Of a stretch of 64,000 bases of DNA, positions 12,573 through 22,913 are shown in pieces. Under the pieces are notes generated by a model. The model saw only the letters and a program-made list of their open reading frames with translations, did no database searches and had not been told where the DNA came from. The stretch is from Linnemannia hyalina (Eukaryota > Mortierellomycota > Mortierellomycetes > Mortierellales > Mortierellaceae). The DNA is taken from the NCBI GenBank assembly GCA_019671135.1, contig JAHRHY010000017.1, positions 806,001 to 870,000 on the forward strand. The letters are read 5' to 3'. Position 1 is the first letter of the stretch. The number at the start of each line of letters is the position of its first letter. Position numbers and translations under genes: made by a program.

Positions 12573-12598
12573 AAAAAAAAAAAAAAAAAAAAAAAAAA
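12573..12598 (+). repeat. Run of 26 A residues
   Basis: Uninterrupted A26 located 33 bp after the stop codon of the preceding gene. Such a run just inside a 3' flank may mark a former retroposition end or simple slippage; the cause cannot be decided from one copy. Confidence 0.8.
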
Positions 12599-12633
12599 CG
12601 TAATGGGGCGGGGTCTTCCTTCCCAATTGTTCT

Positions 12634-12646
12634 AATAAACAATAAA
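12634..12646 (+). terminator. Candidate polyadenylation signals (AATAAA)
   Basis: Two closely spaced AATAAA hexamers about 95-110 bp after the stop codon of the coiled-coil gene. The position is usual for a 3' end signal. Confidence 0.45.
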
Positions 12647-13087
12647 CAATCCTCATGGCATATTACTGCTCCTTGTTGTAGGACGGGGCGAGGCGTGTCA
12701 TTGAAAAAAAAAGAGGGGTGGGGAGAGCGGTCCAAGCTCCAAGGTGGATTGAGGTTCAATCTCAAACAATTGGACGCTTATGCAAAATAATACGATGCAA
12801 GGGCATGCACTCATGCCTGCAGGAGTCGGTCCTCCCTTGGTCTATTGTCTTGTCCCACATGGACAGCTTACGCCTATTATTTTTTCTTTTGCCGTTTTGT
12901 CATTCTTTTTACTTTGATGTTGCGTTTGTTGTTTTTTTTGCATGCCTTGTTTATTCCTCAAGAAAAACGAGTAACAAGAGTGAAGACTGAGAAAAGTAGA
13001 AGGTGGGGGGAATATGCGATAAATTATATTTGTACATGGGATGGGTTGTGAATGAAAAGCGTAAGAAAAAGAAAAGGGGGGCTGGCT

Positions 13088-14865
13088 TTAAGCCTTGAGC
13101 TCCTCCTTCTCGGCGACGTAGGCAGGTGCCTTTTCCTCATCGATCACAGGAACGTCCTCACCGCCAAAGTTGCTCAAATCGAACCCATTCTCCAACAAGT
13201 ACTTCTTAAAGTCCTCATCCTCCTCACCAAGAGCCTTCTTGGAATAGTCAGGGATCAGGAACCATGTAAACACAGCTCCCAACAATGCCAAACACGAACC
13301 GAGGATGAAAACACGTCCCTGACCCAACTTGACATCGCCATGGCCAAAGGAGGCGATCGCAGGCTTGAAGACGCTCGTTCCGACAAAGGCACCGAGCTTT
13401 CCGATGGCAGCAGACCAACCGTAGGCGGTTCCGCGGATGGCGGTAGGGTAGATCTCGGCAGAGACGAGTCCGAGCATGTCACCGGGGCCAAACTCTCCCA
13501 TGGCCATAAAGATTCCATAGAGGACGACGAACAAGGGGAAGATGTCAAGGAGTCTCTTGTAGAAGATGCCCATAAAGATTCCGAGGATACCCTGGACAAG
13601 GAAACCAGTAGCCATGGTCTTCTTACGGCCCAACCTGTCAGAAACCAAAGCTCCCGAGATCGAACCGGGGAGGTAGAAGCAGTTCAACAACAACGACCAT
13701 TCCGCAATCTCGACGAAGGTGGCATCCGATCCAAGAGCCTGGTCGAGGATGGTACCGGCAAAGATACCGAGAGGGTAGGAGATAAAGTTGTAAAAGAACC
13801 AGGAACCACCGGTACCGACGAGGTACTTCCAGTATCTGCGGACGATGAGCAGGTAAGGGACCTGCTTCTTGATGGCGTTCTTCTTGTAGATCTCCGAGTT
13901 GCTCATCTTGAGACGGAAGTAAAGGACGGAAAGAGGGGGGAGGACACCAAAGGCAAACGAAGTTCTCCAGATAACCTCATACGAGCATCCAGCGACTCCC
14001 AAGATCAAAGGAAACAACGCCGAGATGACGAATCCGGAATCAATGACAAAGTTGGTGACAAAGACAAACAACATGCCTCTCCGTCCGGGCATAACCTCAT
14101 CTGCGGCCTCAGAGGCCGAAGCCGACGAACAAGGGTACTCTCCTCCGACACCAACACCCAAGATACCACGATAAATGGTCAATGCCCAGAAGAGTCCCTC
14201 GACTGATCCATGGGCGCCATAGGCACCGGCGCACAAGGCGGCACCGAGGATGACGAGGAGTGTGGTGATCATGAGTCCGACCTTACGACCGAGACGGTCA
14301 CAGATGAAGCCGAAGGAGATTTGGCCGATGATACAGCCGACAAAGAGCGAGTTTCCGATGCGGGTCGACATCTCGGAGGTGAAGGAGTCACCGTAGATCT
14401 TTGTGAAGCAGACGTTGATGAGTGAGAGGACTCCGACCTGGTAACCATCCGACAACAATGCGAATCCTAATCGTTGGGAGGCAATAAAAGTGAGAGGGTT
14501 AGTTTGGATGTTTCATGGGAAACAGGTAAGTGCTTGTGTGGTTGGAGGGTGTGTGAGAGTTGTCCATATTTGTTGTCGAGCTGTCCACCCGGACACTCAC
14601 ATCCCATTCCACTCTGAGACAAAAGGAAACAAAAAATGTGGGTGCAACAATTCAACTGGATGCCATGTCTTCCATCTTTCTGCCCCTGACCAAACATAAT
14701 GCATCCAATTGGAACGTTGTCGACCAGATGAAAGAAAGAAGGCTTACCAGAGAAGATGACGGTGAAGATGGCAGAGACGCGGGATTTCTTCTGGAGCTCG
14801 GTGAGGTAAACGGGTTCCTCGGGGAGGACAACAGCCTGGATGGGCTGCTCGGTCTTGGTATCCAT
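13088..14865 (-). CDS. MFS permease, Git1-like glycerophosphodiester transporter
   Basis: Plasma-membrane proton symporter of the major facilitator superfamily. It is closest by eye to yeast Git1 (glycerophosphoinositol/glycerophosphocholine uptake) and the related phosphate:H+ symporters. Exons 14865-14748 and 14466-13088 join in frame to give 498 aa. The junction creates SGFALLSDGYQVGVLS, the start of TM1 in this family. MFS signatures are the loop 2-3 motif CDRLGRKVG and the loop 8-9 repeat SDRLGRKKT; GVGVGGEYPCSSASASE lies in TM4. About 12 membrane segments can be counted. The N and C tails are short and hydrophilic, with an acidic C-terminal tail as in yeast. A phosphate-transport role is an alternative that sequence alone does not exclude. 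Confidence 0.88.
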
Positions 14866-15040
14866 TGTGTCTTGTTGTTGAATTACGAGAGATGGACGAA
14901 GAAAGGGAGGGTATGGAAAGTGAAGTGAAGTGGGATGGAGAAGAGGAGCAAAGGCGGTGAGAGGAGGGGGGAAGAGGTCGAGGGTTAGAGTGATAACGAA
15001 GGACAAGGGATCAAAATGGAGGGGCGGGGGTACTTGGGCG

Positions 15041-15048
15041 TATTTATA
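15041..15048 (-). promoter_or_regulatory. TATA box of the Git1-like permease gene
   Basis: TATAAATA on the minus strand, about 180 bp upstream of the permease ATG. It matches the consensus and no closer candidate was seen. Confidence 0.5.
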
Positions 15049-18000
15049 TGTATCGGGTGTGAAAGTGAAAAGTGAGGAGGAGGAGGAAAACGAGGTTGAG
15101 AAGTTGGCGAATGGACAGGTACGGCCAGGAGCAGCCAGAAGTACCTGTGAGAGAACCCAAAGGGGAGACGAGTGTATCCAAAAAGGGCGCTAAAATATCG
15201 TTTTCTTCTTCTTTTCAGTTGTTCAATAGTCCAATGGACACGGCCCATCTTTACTTTACTTTTCACATAATTGAACTCCTTTTTGCAAGTACAGGTCCTT
15301 TTCTAGTCTCTTCGTCTTCATCTTCAATTTACTTCAATCCTTTGCTGTTCATGTTCACTGTAGACACTCAATATTCTGAAAAAAATAAAGAAGAGTTGTC
15401 GGACCAAAAAACAACGAAGTGTAGAGCATGTCAGCGAGGAACCCGAACCTAGAGTTCGATTAGGTCTTCAATAATGTTGTTCTCATATGCCGGCGCCCTT
15501 TTTTGGCTTTCCTTTTCTCCACTCCTTCAATCGACAACCAAAAGTGAGCCTTGTCTACACCACCAGCCTTTGCTTAGTGATTGTTTATGCCAATTGTTAT
15601 TGTTTGTTGTTATTATTTGTGTTTGTCGTTCATCGTCGTCATTTCAAAACAAAATAATATCAACTCTATCCTTGCTACAGTACAGTACTCTTCTTGTTTG
15701 CTGGGTCTAAACCTTTTCGTCAGGTCCATTCGATTCACCCGTCGAAGAAAAAAAAACCATTGAAGGGAAGGAGAAGGGATTATTCCTTCATAATAGTAGA
15801 TCACAGATCTCCAGTCTGGCGCCTTTCTTTTTTTTTTTATTCCGCCTTCACGTTGTTCTTTCTTCTCTTCGTGCCTCCCACATGCTTGTCAAGTTACACT
15901 ATGAAGAATCGATAAAAAATTAGAGTGCGCGCCATTTTTTGAAGTTGTCCAGTAAGAAATGGAGGTGAACTAGACCAATGTGAAATTGAGGACATCAAAA
16001 CTCAGCAAGTTTCCCACAGGAGGTGAGCAAGTGGCTATGAACTCAGCTCCACTCGTTTTTTTTTTTTTTTTTCCAGTTTTCACGAACGACAGAAAGAGAG
16101 AGAGGACCTGCTCTCCTTTTCATGCGGGGAAAGAAGCCAGATGCGCATAGGCAAGTGAGGAGACAGAACGCTCGTGAAGAAGGGAGAGAGCCATGAGAAG
16201 TCAGGACTCGCCTTCAACTGTCAATCGCCGTTTTATTTTACTTGAAAGAGGTTGTTTAAGCATGCCGCTGTCCAATGAAACGGATGGAACTGTCCAGGCG
16301 AGTCCCAGGATGCCGGCTGGATGGTTTGCAGGTTCATCTCCATCGGAATGGAGTATGAAAACTATTCGTCAATGGGATCCCATCCCCGCTCCGTCCTCTC
16401 CTTCTCCTTCCTTCTCCTCGATTTTCAGCTCACCTCACTCTTCCCCCGCAATGTCCTGGATCCCAAAAGAGGAAGAGGAACAGGAAATGGTACAGCCTTC
16501 TGGTGCCCACATGTTCATGTCAGAAGCTGGAGGTGGACGAGGAAAAGGTCCTAATTTCGACAGAAAAAGAGGTCAGGCGTTATTTTTTGTAATGTAGTTT
16601 GTGTGCGGTACACGCATAGGGTATATTGACCGAACAAATAAAATAACCCCTCTAAGCCCTTTTACTTCTACTTCTTTCTCAGACAAAGACAAGGATGCCT
16701 GTCTGCTGGTTGCTTTGTTAGAAACAAGGGTGTTATTTCTCCTTGGTATTCTTGAAAAGATACATACACGCACTAACTAGCCAACCAGGGTCTTGCAAAG
16801 GGTCCACGTTACCGTATTGTTCACCCATTCCGCTTCCATGCAAGATTCATGTCACCGCCACTATAGTTCTTTGCTGGGAACAATCTCTATTTTTCCATCA
16901 GCACGTTCAAGGATTAAAGGGAGAGAGAGCTGTTTCTGATTGGGAAGAAATGGCATTAACGTGTTGGCTATTTAGTTTGATTTTTGTCGAGTTGGACAAT
17001 CCTCGCTCCGAAGATAAGCGAAGTGATGAAGCGGGCAGTTGTCGCTATCTTTTTTGGATGTCCATCATCATCGGTAATCCTCCAGTTTGTTTCGTCTTAC
17101 GACCCACGTTTATCATTCGTGGATGTGTAGTGGTTGAGTAAAGATTCTCAATCATCTCTTTTTGATGTTACTTCCCTTCAACGATAACGATGCTATTGGA
17201 TGCATGCGCGGTTTCTCAGCGACGGCGTTTGAAGGAGAATGCCTTGGCCGTTTTTTTGTTTATCTCTGCTCCCCTCATCATCTCGCCCCACACTCATGGC
17301 TAACCGAAGTAATAAATCCTCTCATCTCTTTCTTCCTCCTCCACAAACAAAGATCACGGAGGCGTGCTTGAACGGCAACAGACAAGACGCTTGAAGTTAG
17401 GCGCTAGGAAGTCAGACGGACCTGATCGCTTTGTTTACATTCATTGTTTGACTTTCTCCCTTATCTTTTGCATTTGCCTTTCTTAACTTTCAGGGTACAA
17501 GAGGAGGGGTCATGGCGAACGATCTTGTTTGTATTCCGAGTTGTCGATGGTTTATCCATGCCATTTAAGGTGTACCTCACACAGCCAGAGTTCGGATAAA
17601 GGAGGAAGCGAACAGCAAAGGAGGATGCTCTCTTTGCTTCTACGCTGGTAGAGTTCCCTACTTCGACCTAACCCGCTTTCATGTTGATCAGGCCATTTCC
17701 TTGCAGTTGGCTTAGTTTTGCGCCTTCGGACATCACGCGAGGGTTTTCCAGGTTTTTTTTTGTGCTACCTTGACCCAAGGTTACACACACACCTCCCTCT
17801 CCTCCTAGAAAACATGCGAGGGAGAAGTGGCAAAAACTGAGGCACCAAAAAGAGCCAGGAAGAAGTCTGTGTACTGTACCCCTCTCTCTCAGAACTCTGA
17901 TCGGATGTCAAGAAAAGGGTTCAAAAAGGAGGACTTTTCTCCTTGGGGGGTACAGAAAACTTCGATCATGGATATTTTGCAGCAAAAGAGTACGAGAATC

Positions 18001-18370
18001 GTGTCTCCATTTGGGTTCGCTGCCACCCTCCTTCATCGTACTCGTCATGGCCCCCCCTCCCATCCATGTGATTGCTCTCATTCGCAGGCAGTGAGAGTTT
18101 CCGACCTTGAATTTAAACTTTACACGTCCCTCTCAGCTCTCACTTTGTTTGAATGCTGGGCTAGACAAAAAAAAAAAAAAAGAATATGGCCTCGTTGACA
18201 CTTTGCCTTTGTGTTCCTACGGATCAATCCTACAGAACATTGAGGACGTGTATGGTTACCACTCTCTCCCTCTAAAAACAACGTTCTTCTTCTTCCTGCT
18301 CTGCGAACATAAGGCTCAATGACATACTGTTCTCAGCGTAGCTAGAACCTTTGCTAACAAGCGCCTTTTT

Positions 18371-18401
18371 TTATTTCTTTATTTCTTTATTTCTTTATTT
18401 C
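18371..18401 (+). repeat. Octamer tandem repeat (ATTTCTTT)
   Basis: Three full copies and a partial fourth copy of ATTTCTTT, about 120 bp beyond the stop of the small minus-strand gene. Confidence 0.75.
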
Positions 18402-18517
18402 AGAGCTAATGTCTGACGTATGATGTACAGTGTTAAAAGTATGGTGTCAGTAAAAAAAAAAAAAAGAGAACAGGCGCTTGAGAAGCTTTACTGGGCTTTC
18501 GCTAGTCATATCCTGGC

Positions 18518-19014
18518 CTACTCGATGTAAGGAAGCTCGTTGGGGTTAGTCACCCACGATCCATCCCGATTGCTCGATCCCTATTCATGCACAAACACAG
18601 ATCAGATATTCATTGTCAGCGATGGAACACAATATGTTTTTTTACACAAACAGACACAGTTGTTTGTTTTTTTATTCAACTTGGCGAAGTAAAGCTTACC
18701 TGCTTGGCATCATCGGTACCACGCCGACTCTGCTGTACATCCCGATCCAACTGCACCGCAGAATTGGCCTCCCTCAACGACTCTTCGTTTTCCTCCTTGG
18801 CCGCACTCGAATGTTTACGGTGTCCTCCAGCCATGACCTCTCCAGTACCAGCACCGTCAGAGTTTGCCTTGGACTCTTGTTGCATGTCGCGGGTGGCTTG
18901 ATCAAAGGTCTCGCAGAAGGCGTGGGTGGAGTGGGCGGTCGAGTGGGCGTGAACTCTGTCCGGCTTGTTCTCTTGTGTCGAGGGGACATAGGGCGATCCT
19001 GTATTGTTGTTCAT
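18518..19014 (-). CDS. Small hydrophilic protein of unknown function, 125 aa
   Basis: Two exons, 19014-18700 and 18580-18518, join at a GTAAGC donor and an AATAG acceptor in phase 0. The protein starts MNNNTGSPYVPSTQENK and ends VTNPNELPYIE. It is rich in Asn, Ser, Glu, Gln and His and has no membrane segment or known domain. The middle (DQATRDMQQESKAN, EENEESLREANSAVQLDRDV) could form amphipathic helix. The clean intron and a conserved-looking C-terminal tail argue that it is real. It is unrecognised; stress-type small disordered proteins look similar but this is only a resemblance. It lies 243 bp downstream of the BTB gene on the same strand. Confidence 0.65.
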
Positions 19015-19257
19015 CTTGTGTTTGCTTATTTGTGTTTGTTGAGTTGGTGAGGATGTGAGTGAGGAAGAAGAGGGAAAAGTGAGGGTTGTAAGCTGTCCTT
19101 TTATTCAAGGTTACGCATAGCATTAAAAAAAAAAAGAAGTGAGACGCGAGGCGGTCATCGCATTGGGCATAAAAGGATCCATCCAAAAGATTTTCTTTAT
19201 TCTCTCTCCAAAGAATAATTCATGCAAACAACGACATTGGGTGGCATTAAAGTCGAT

Positions 19258-22200
19258 CTAGCTGACGGCCTTCTCGGGGGTGTTCTTGCGGTCAGACCAT
19301 CCCACCTTGACAACAAAATGGATCCAAAGCCCGTCATCCTCCGTCTCGTCAGGGCCCAAGGTGTACTGATTCGCAGACTGTGTTGTAGCCTGCGTCACAT
19401 GACCGCCATTTTGTAGGGGGTCGTGAGGAATTTGTGGTTGTTGTTGCTGCTGTTGCTGCTGTTGCTGCTGAAGGATATGCTGAAGTCCCTGTGCGTGAGG
19501 CTGTTGAACCTGCTGTTGTTGATGCTGCTGTCCTTGGCCTTGGCCCTGATGATGCAGTGGACCGTGTTGTTGTTGTCCATGATGGAGTGGTACTTGAGGC
19601 AAAGGAATCCCAGGTTGCTGCTGCTGTTGTTGATGCACGTGTTGCTGTAATGGCTGCGCTTGTTGCTGCTGCTGCTGCTGCTGTTGATGCTGCGGAGGGG
19701 GAGGGCCGTTGGCAGGGGCCCGGGTCAGTTGAGGTGACGTACTGTCGGGAGGATATACATTAGACGGGTTCTGGGTTGCCTTAGGTGGTTGGTCCCGTAT
19801 ATACCGCGCGACTCTAGTGAGGTAGTTCGACTTCTTGTACCCCCATCCTTCGTTCAGTTTGAACATGTCATGGCAGATCATCTCGTCCTCCGAGGCAATC
19901 TTTTGTGTCGTCCGGACAAACGAGCTCGAGCCCAGCTCGGGTGAGTTGGGTAAGGACGACGATCCAAGTCCGCCGCCGAGTCCGACAGCACGTGGACGGA
20001 AAATATCGTTGTTGGCTCCTGTACTACTACCGGTGGGTGCATGGTGGTGGTGGTGGTGGTGGTGGTGGTTGTGGGAATAGCCATACTCACTCCCGCGGAT
20101 CTCTTCCAGTCGATTCGACGCCGTCGCTGCAAAGTACTGGGGCGCCTCGACTACATTCGAGGTCATATAGATCCGGTAACTGCAGTCGAGTTCTCGTTGA
20201 CGACTGTAGACGCTGGAGCAATCTCCGTTCGCGCCCTGGTCTGCTTGTGTCGAACCTCCTGTAGTGCTACCACCACCACCGCGACGATCCCGCATCGGAG
20301 CCGAGGCCGTTCCTGCTCGATCGCCTCTCAACGCCGAGAAAAAACTCGAATGCGATGACCCAGATCCACCAAGCGTTCTTCCTCCTCCAGCGTTGGGCAC
20401 AACACGGGGAACAGGCGCGGAGCTCAAAAAGACTCCCACCTGTCCAGCCGCGTTCAGGTTGTTGCCGACTTGAATACTCCACCAACTGCCGCCATAGAAT
20501 GTCGAGGACGTAAAGTGCTTTCCGTCCGTCATCAGATCCCGTCGACTGATGAAGAGCGAGGTGCTGAACCGGATCGGCAAGAGACCATGAGAGTTAGTTG
20601 GTAGCAAGCTGATGGGGGTTGGCGAAGGTCGCGAGGATCCTGACATCTTTGCGCGCGAGCTGGCTGACACTATAGGAGTCCTTCTCTCGCGTTGAGCAGG
20701 ACCCGCTCCATGATACCGTGCAAGAGGTGGGGTCGAAGGGGCTGATAGGTAAGGCAATGTCGCCGAAGTACTGACGGCGATCCGTCTTAATAGGTGCTGT
20801 CGCCAGAATGCATCCTTAATCCGCGAGGGCAGCACCATCCCGTCTGTCAAGATCTGGTGTAGGTGATCGAACGACATATGGGTATAGTGAATGCTGTGGT
20901 GCAGGATATACATAAGTATCAGCAGTTCCCGAACTTGGTGGCGAGGGAGGGTGTCTGAGGAAATCGATAATGCAGATAATGCAGGTGAGGATAAGGCGGT
21001 GTCCAGAATGGGCGACTGGGGTGTGGTCTCCAAGACGGGCGATTGGGGTGTCATTGTCTTCATCTCCTTCATCCCCTTCATCACTGGTGTCTCTGCTTGC
21101 TCCGTCGAGGTACCCTCCATATCGGTTTCCTCCTGCTCTACCGCGTCTTCTTCCTCGGAGTCTGCGTTCTCCTGCCGTTTCCGCAAAGGTGATTGCTTGA
21201 GTGGCTGCGATGCGGATGACATGACATTCTCTGCAGTCGGAGTTGCGGCTCTGTCCTCTTCATCGTCATCCACCTCAAAGTGTAGCGAGGTGCTTATCTG
21301 AGAACTGCGTCGACGCAGCTCCTTGGTGGTCGAAGCCCAATCATGATCCGTGTCCACCGCATCCTCGTACTCTGCCGTCGAAGTCGACTCCCAATCCTGA
21401 ATATTGTTCAAGAACGCATCTGATGTTAGCTCATACGACCAAGTGCCATTATCGTCCAGCTCCTTGAGGATCCCGAACCAATCCTGCTCATGGTAGTCGT
21501 AGACCCAACTCATTAATTTCTCGGTCTCTAGGCTCAAGCGCCGCAACATAATGCCCTTAACAAGCTGGTAGCGCTCATACTCGTTGGGGACATAGAGGGA
21601 TTCGGAGACAAGGGTTTTGACGAGACCAGCGAGGGGCATCTCCGGCGAGACCAGCATCTCTTGCAAGGTGATGGACTTGTAGGTGCTCCAGAAGAACTGG
21701 TAGAAGCACTGGGCCAGGATAATGTCCCATGCCTTGCCATTGTTGAGTTTCCAGGCGTACTCCATATAGTGGATTAGACCTCTGTTGTCTCTGATACGAT
21801 GGGCAATGTCGCTGCAGATTTCCTCCATGAGCGCGGTGATGTTAAGATATGAGGCGGCGGCGTACATGGAGATGAGGAGTTCGTCGATACTGTCGGAGGG
21901 GTCCATCATGATGTTGTCGTAGTAACGAACCGAGACCGTTCCTGCTCCTGCTCCTGCAATGGAGGTCTTGTCCGAGTAAGTTGGATGGTGGTCCATGCCA
22001 AATTGATGCAGACCCAATCCATGTCGTCCTCCCTCAACAGTGGATTGACCATAATACTGTGCAGACGCACTCCTTGTCATGGACTGACCTCCTCCTCCTG
22101 GCACTCCCAATCCAGCATGACTGTTGCTACCACTACTACTGTTAGCAGGCGTGGTCTTGAAGGTGAGTGGAGCAGACCCCTCGGTATAATGGAAATCAAT

Positions 22201-22461
22201 TCCATAAAGCCAATGGATGATGCGCTGGAAGGACTGCAAGGTGACATAGGGGTCGTCAAAGTGGATCGTGACGGCCTGACGAGACTTTTCGATCCAATCA
22301 CCTTGGCCGAGGATGAGAGAGCGGAAGTATCCAGAGCGGAGGAGGATGAGGCGGTGGAGGTAGAAGGTCTGGTTGAATGCTTGGACTGTGATATCTGAGA
22401 GCTGCTGGTCGCGGAATGCGAGCAGCATGTCGTGGGCCAACGACGCTGCTGCCGATGACAT
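19258..22461 (-). CDS. BTB/POZ protein, germ-cell-less-like, 1067 aa
   Basis: Single-exon gene. Residues about 9-96 form the first part of a BTB fold (LSDITVQAFNQTFYLHRLIL, RSGYFRSLI). After a low-complexity insertion of about 90 residues the BTB fold continues at ELLISMYAAASYLNITALME. A BACK-like helical region follows. Further on, STFYGGSWWSIQVG with GVFLSSAP resembles the C-terminal MATH-like part of metazoan germ-cell-less (FYAGSLWNVYI type), which is why that family is proposed. BTB proteins of this class act as Cullin-3 ubiquitin-ligase adaptors; this is family knowledge and not shown here. Poly-His (around residue 805), long poly-Gln tracts near the C terminus and an acidic central region suggest extensive disorder. 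The last residues, GLWIHFVVKVGWSDRK, look ordered. Confidence 0.8.
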   Translation of the reverse strand: MSSAAASLAHDMLLAFRDQQLSDITVQAFNQTFYLHRLILLRSGYFRSLILGQGDWIEKSRQAVTIHFDDPYVTLQSFQRIIHWLYGIDFHYTEGSAPLTFKTTPANSSSGSNSHAGLGVPGGGGQSMTRSASAQYYGQSTVEGGRHGLGLHQFGMDHHPTYSDKTSIAGAGAGTVSVRYYDNIMMDPSDSIDELLISMYAAASYLNITALMEEICSDIAHRIRDNRGLIHYMEYAWKLNNGKAWDIILAQCFYQFFWSTYKSITLQEMLVSPEMPLAGLVKTLVSESLYVPNEYERYQLVKGIMLRRLSLETEKLMSWVYDYHEQDWFGILKELDDNGTWSYELTSDAFLNNIQDWESTSTAEYEDAVDTDHDWASTTKELRRRSSQISTSLHFEVDDDEEDRAATPTAENVMSSASQPLKQSPLRKRQENADSEEEDAVEQEETDMEGTSTEQAETPVMKGMKEMKTMTPQSPVLETTPQSPILDTALSSPALSALSISSDTLPRHQVRELLILMYILHHSIHYTHMSFDHLHQILTDGMVLPSRIKDAFWRQHLLRRIAVSTSATLPYLSAPSTPPLARYHGAGPAQRERRTPIVSASSRAKMSGSSRPSPTPISLLPTNSHGLLPIRFSTSLFISRRDLMTDGKHFTSSTFYGGSWWSIQVGNNLNAAGQVGVFLSSAPVPRVVPNAGGGRTLGGSGSSHSSFFSALRGDRAGTASAPMRDRRGGGGSTTGGSTQADQGANGDCSSVYSRQRELDCSYRIYMTSNVVEAPQYFAATASNRLEEIRGSEYGYSHNHHHHHHHHHAPTGSSTGANNDIFRPRAVGLGGGLGSSSLPNSPELGSSSFVRTTQKIASEDEMICHDMFKLNEGWGYKKSNYLTRVARYIRDQPPKATQNPSNVYPPDSTSPQLTRAPANGPPPPQHQQQQQQQQQAQPLQQHVHQQQQQQPGIPLPQVPLHHGQQQHGPLHHQGQGQGQQHQQQQVQQPHAQGLQHILQQQQQQQQQQQPQIPHDPLQNGGHVTQATTQSANQYTLGPDETEDDGLWIHFVVKVGWSDRKNTPEKAVS

Positions 22462-22913
22462 TGTTTGTTGCTTGTGAGTGTCTGCTAGTGGAACATAGAG
22501 ATTAGAAAGGGTGTTGTCGAAAGTAGTCCATGATGGATAGTGTAAAAGAGAAGCAACAAGAACGACGTTCGTACCTGCGTATTAACGTCTGTGGGGTTTG
22601 AGCTTCTCCTGCTTTTTCTTTTGGTGTGTATGTATGAAAAGGGAGGAGAAGGGACGAGTGGGAAGAAGGGGAAAGAAGGGTGAAAGGTAGGAAGTGGGAA
22701 GTGGGAAGTGGAAAGTGGAGAAGGAAAGATGGATGTCACACACGCACACTCGCATCGAAATAAGAAATTGAAATCATGTGCCAGCGACGTGTGAAGTAGG
22801 TGAAATGAAGTCACATCGACCATTTCAATTGTCGCGCTGATAGGTCGAGTCTCCCATGGACTCCCACTCTCTCACTCTCTCATCTCATCGACAAAACTCC
22901 AGGAAAAGAAGAA
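22462..22913. promoter_or_regulatory. 452-bp divergent promoter between BTB and RINT1 genes
   Basis: The two start codons face away from each other across 452 bp, so the region must serve both genes. It contains a tandem heptamer repeat at 22689-22718. No clear TATA box was found for either direction. Confidence 0.6.
22689..22718 (+). repeat. Heptamer tandem repeat (GGGAAGT)
   Basis: Four near-perfect copies of a GGGAAGT/GGAAAGT unit within the shared promoter. The purine-rich GGAA cores could bind a regulator or be a simple repeat. Confidence 0.7.

Larger units (their letters stand above)
12540..13087. other. Convergent intergenic region
   Basis: Holds the 3' flanks of the plus-strand coiled-coil gene and the minus-strand permease gene. 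Apart from the A-run and the AATAAA hexamers nothing is recognised. Confidence 0.5.
14866..18517. other. 3.65-kb region with no supported gene
   Basis: Open frames on both strands are short (up to about 130 codons), have no motif and do not join through good splice sites. The first 200 bp belong to the permease promoter. Homopolymer runs lie near 16059-16072 (T) and 18170-18181 (A). No tRNA-like B box was recognised on either strand. Confidence 0.45.

Noticed and set aside
12750..12770. GGTTCAATCTC, resembling a tRNA B box
   Set aside because: No matching A box or cloverleaf arms could be built around it; similar isolated hits elsewhere also failed.
13052..14206. 384-codon plus-strand open frame
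   Set aside because: Antisense to the Git1-like permease. The translation is charged and repetitive with no domain.
16193..16597. 134-codon plus-strand frame in the 3.65-kb empty region
   Set aside because: Ser/Pro-rich with no recognisable motif, splice partner or promoter.
20041..20070. GGT repeat as an independent simple repeat
   Set aside because: It encodes the poly-His tract of the BTB protein and is explained by that gene.
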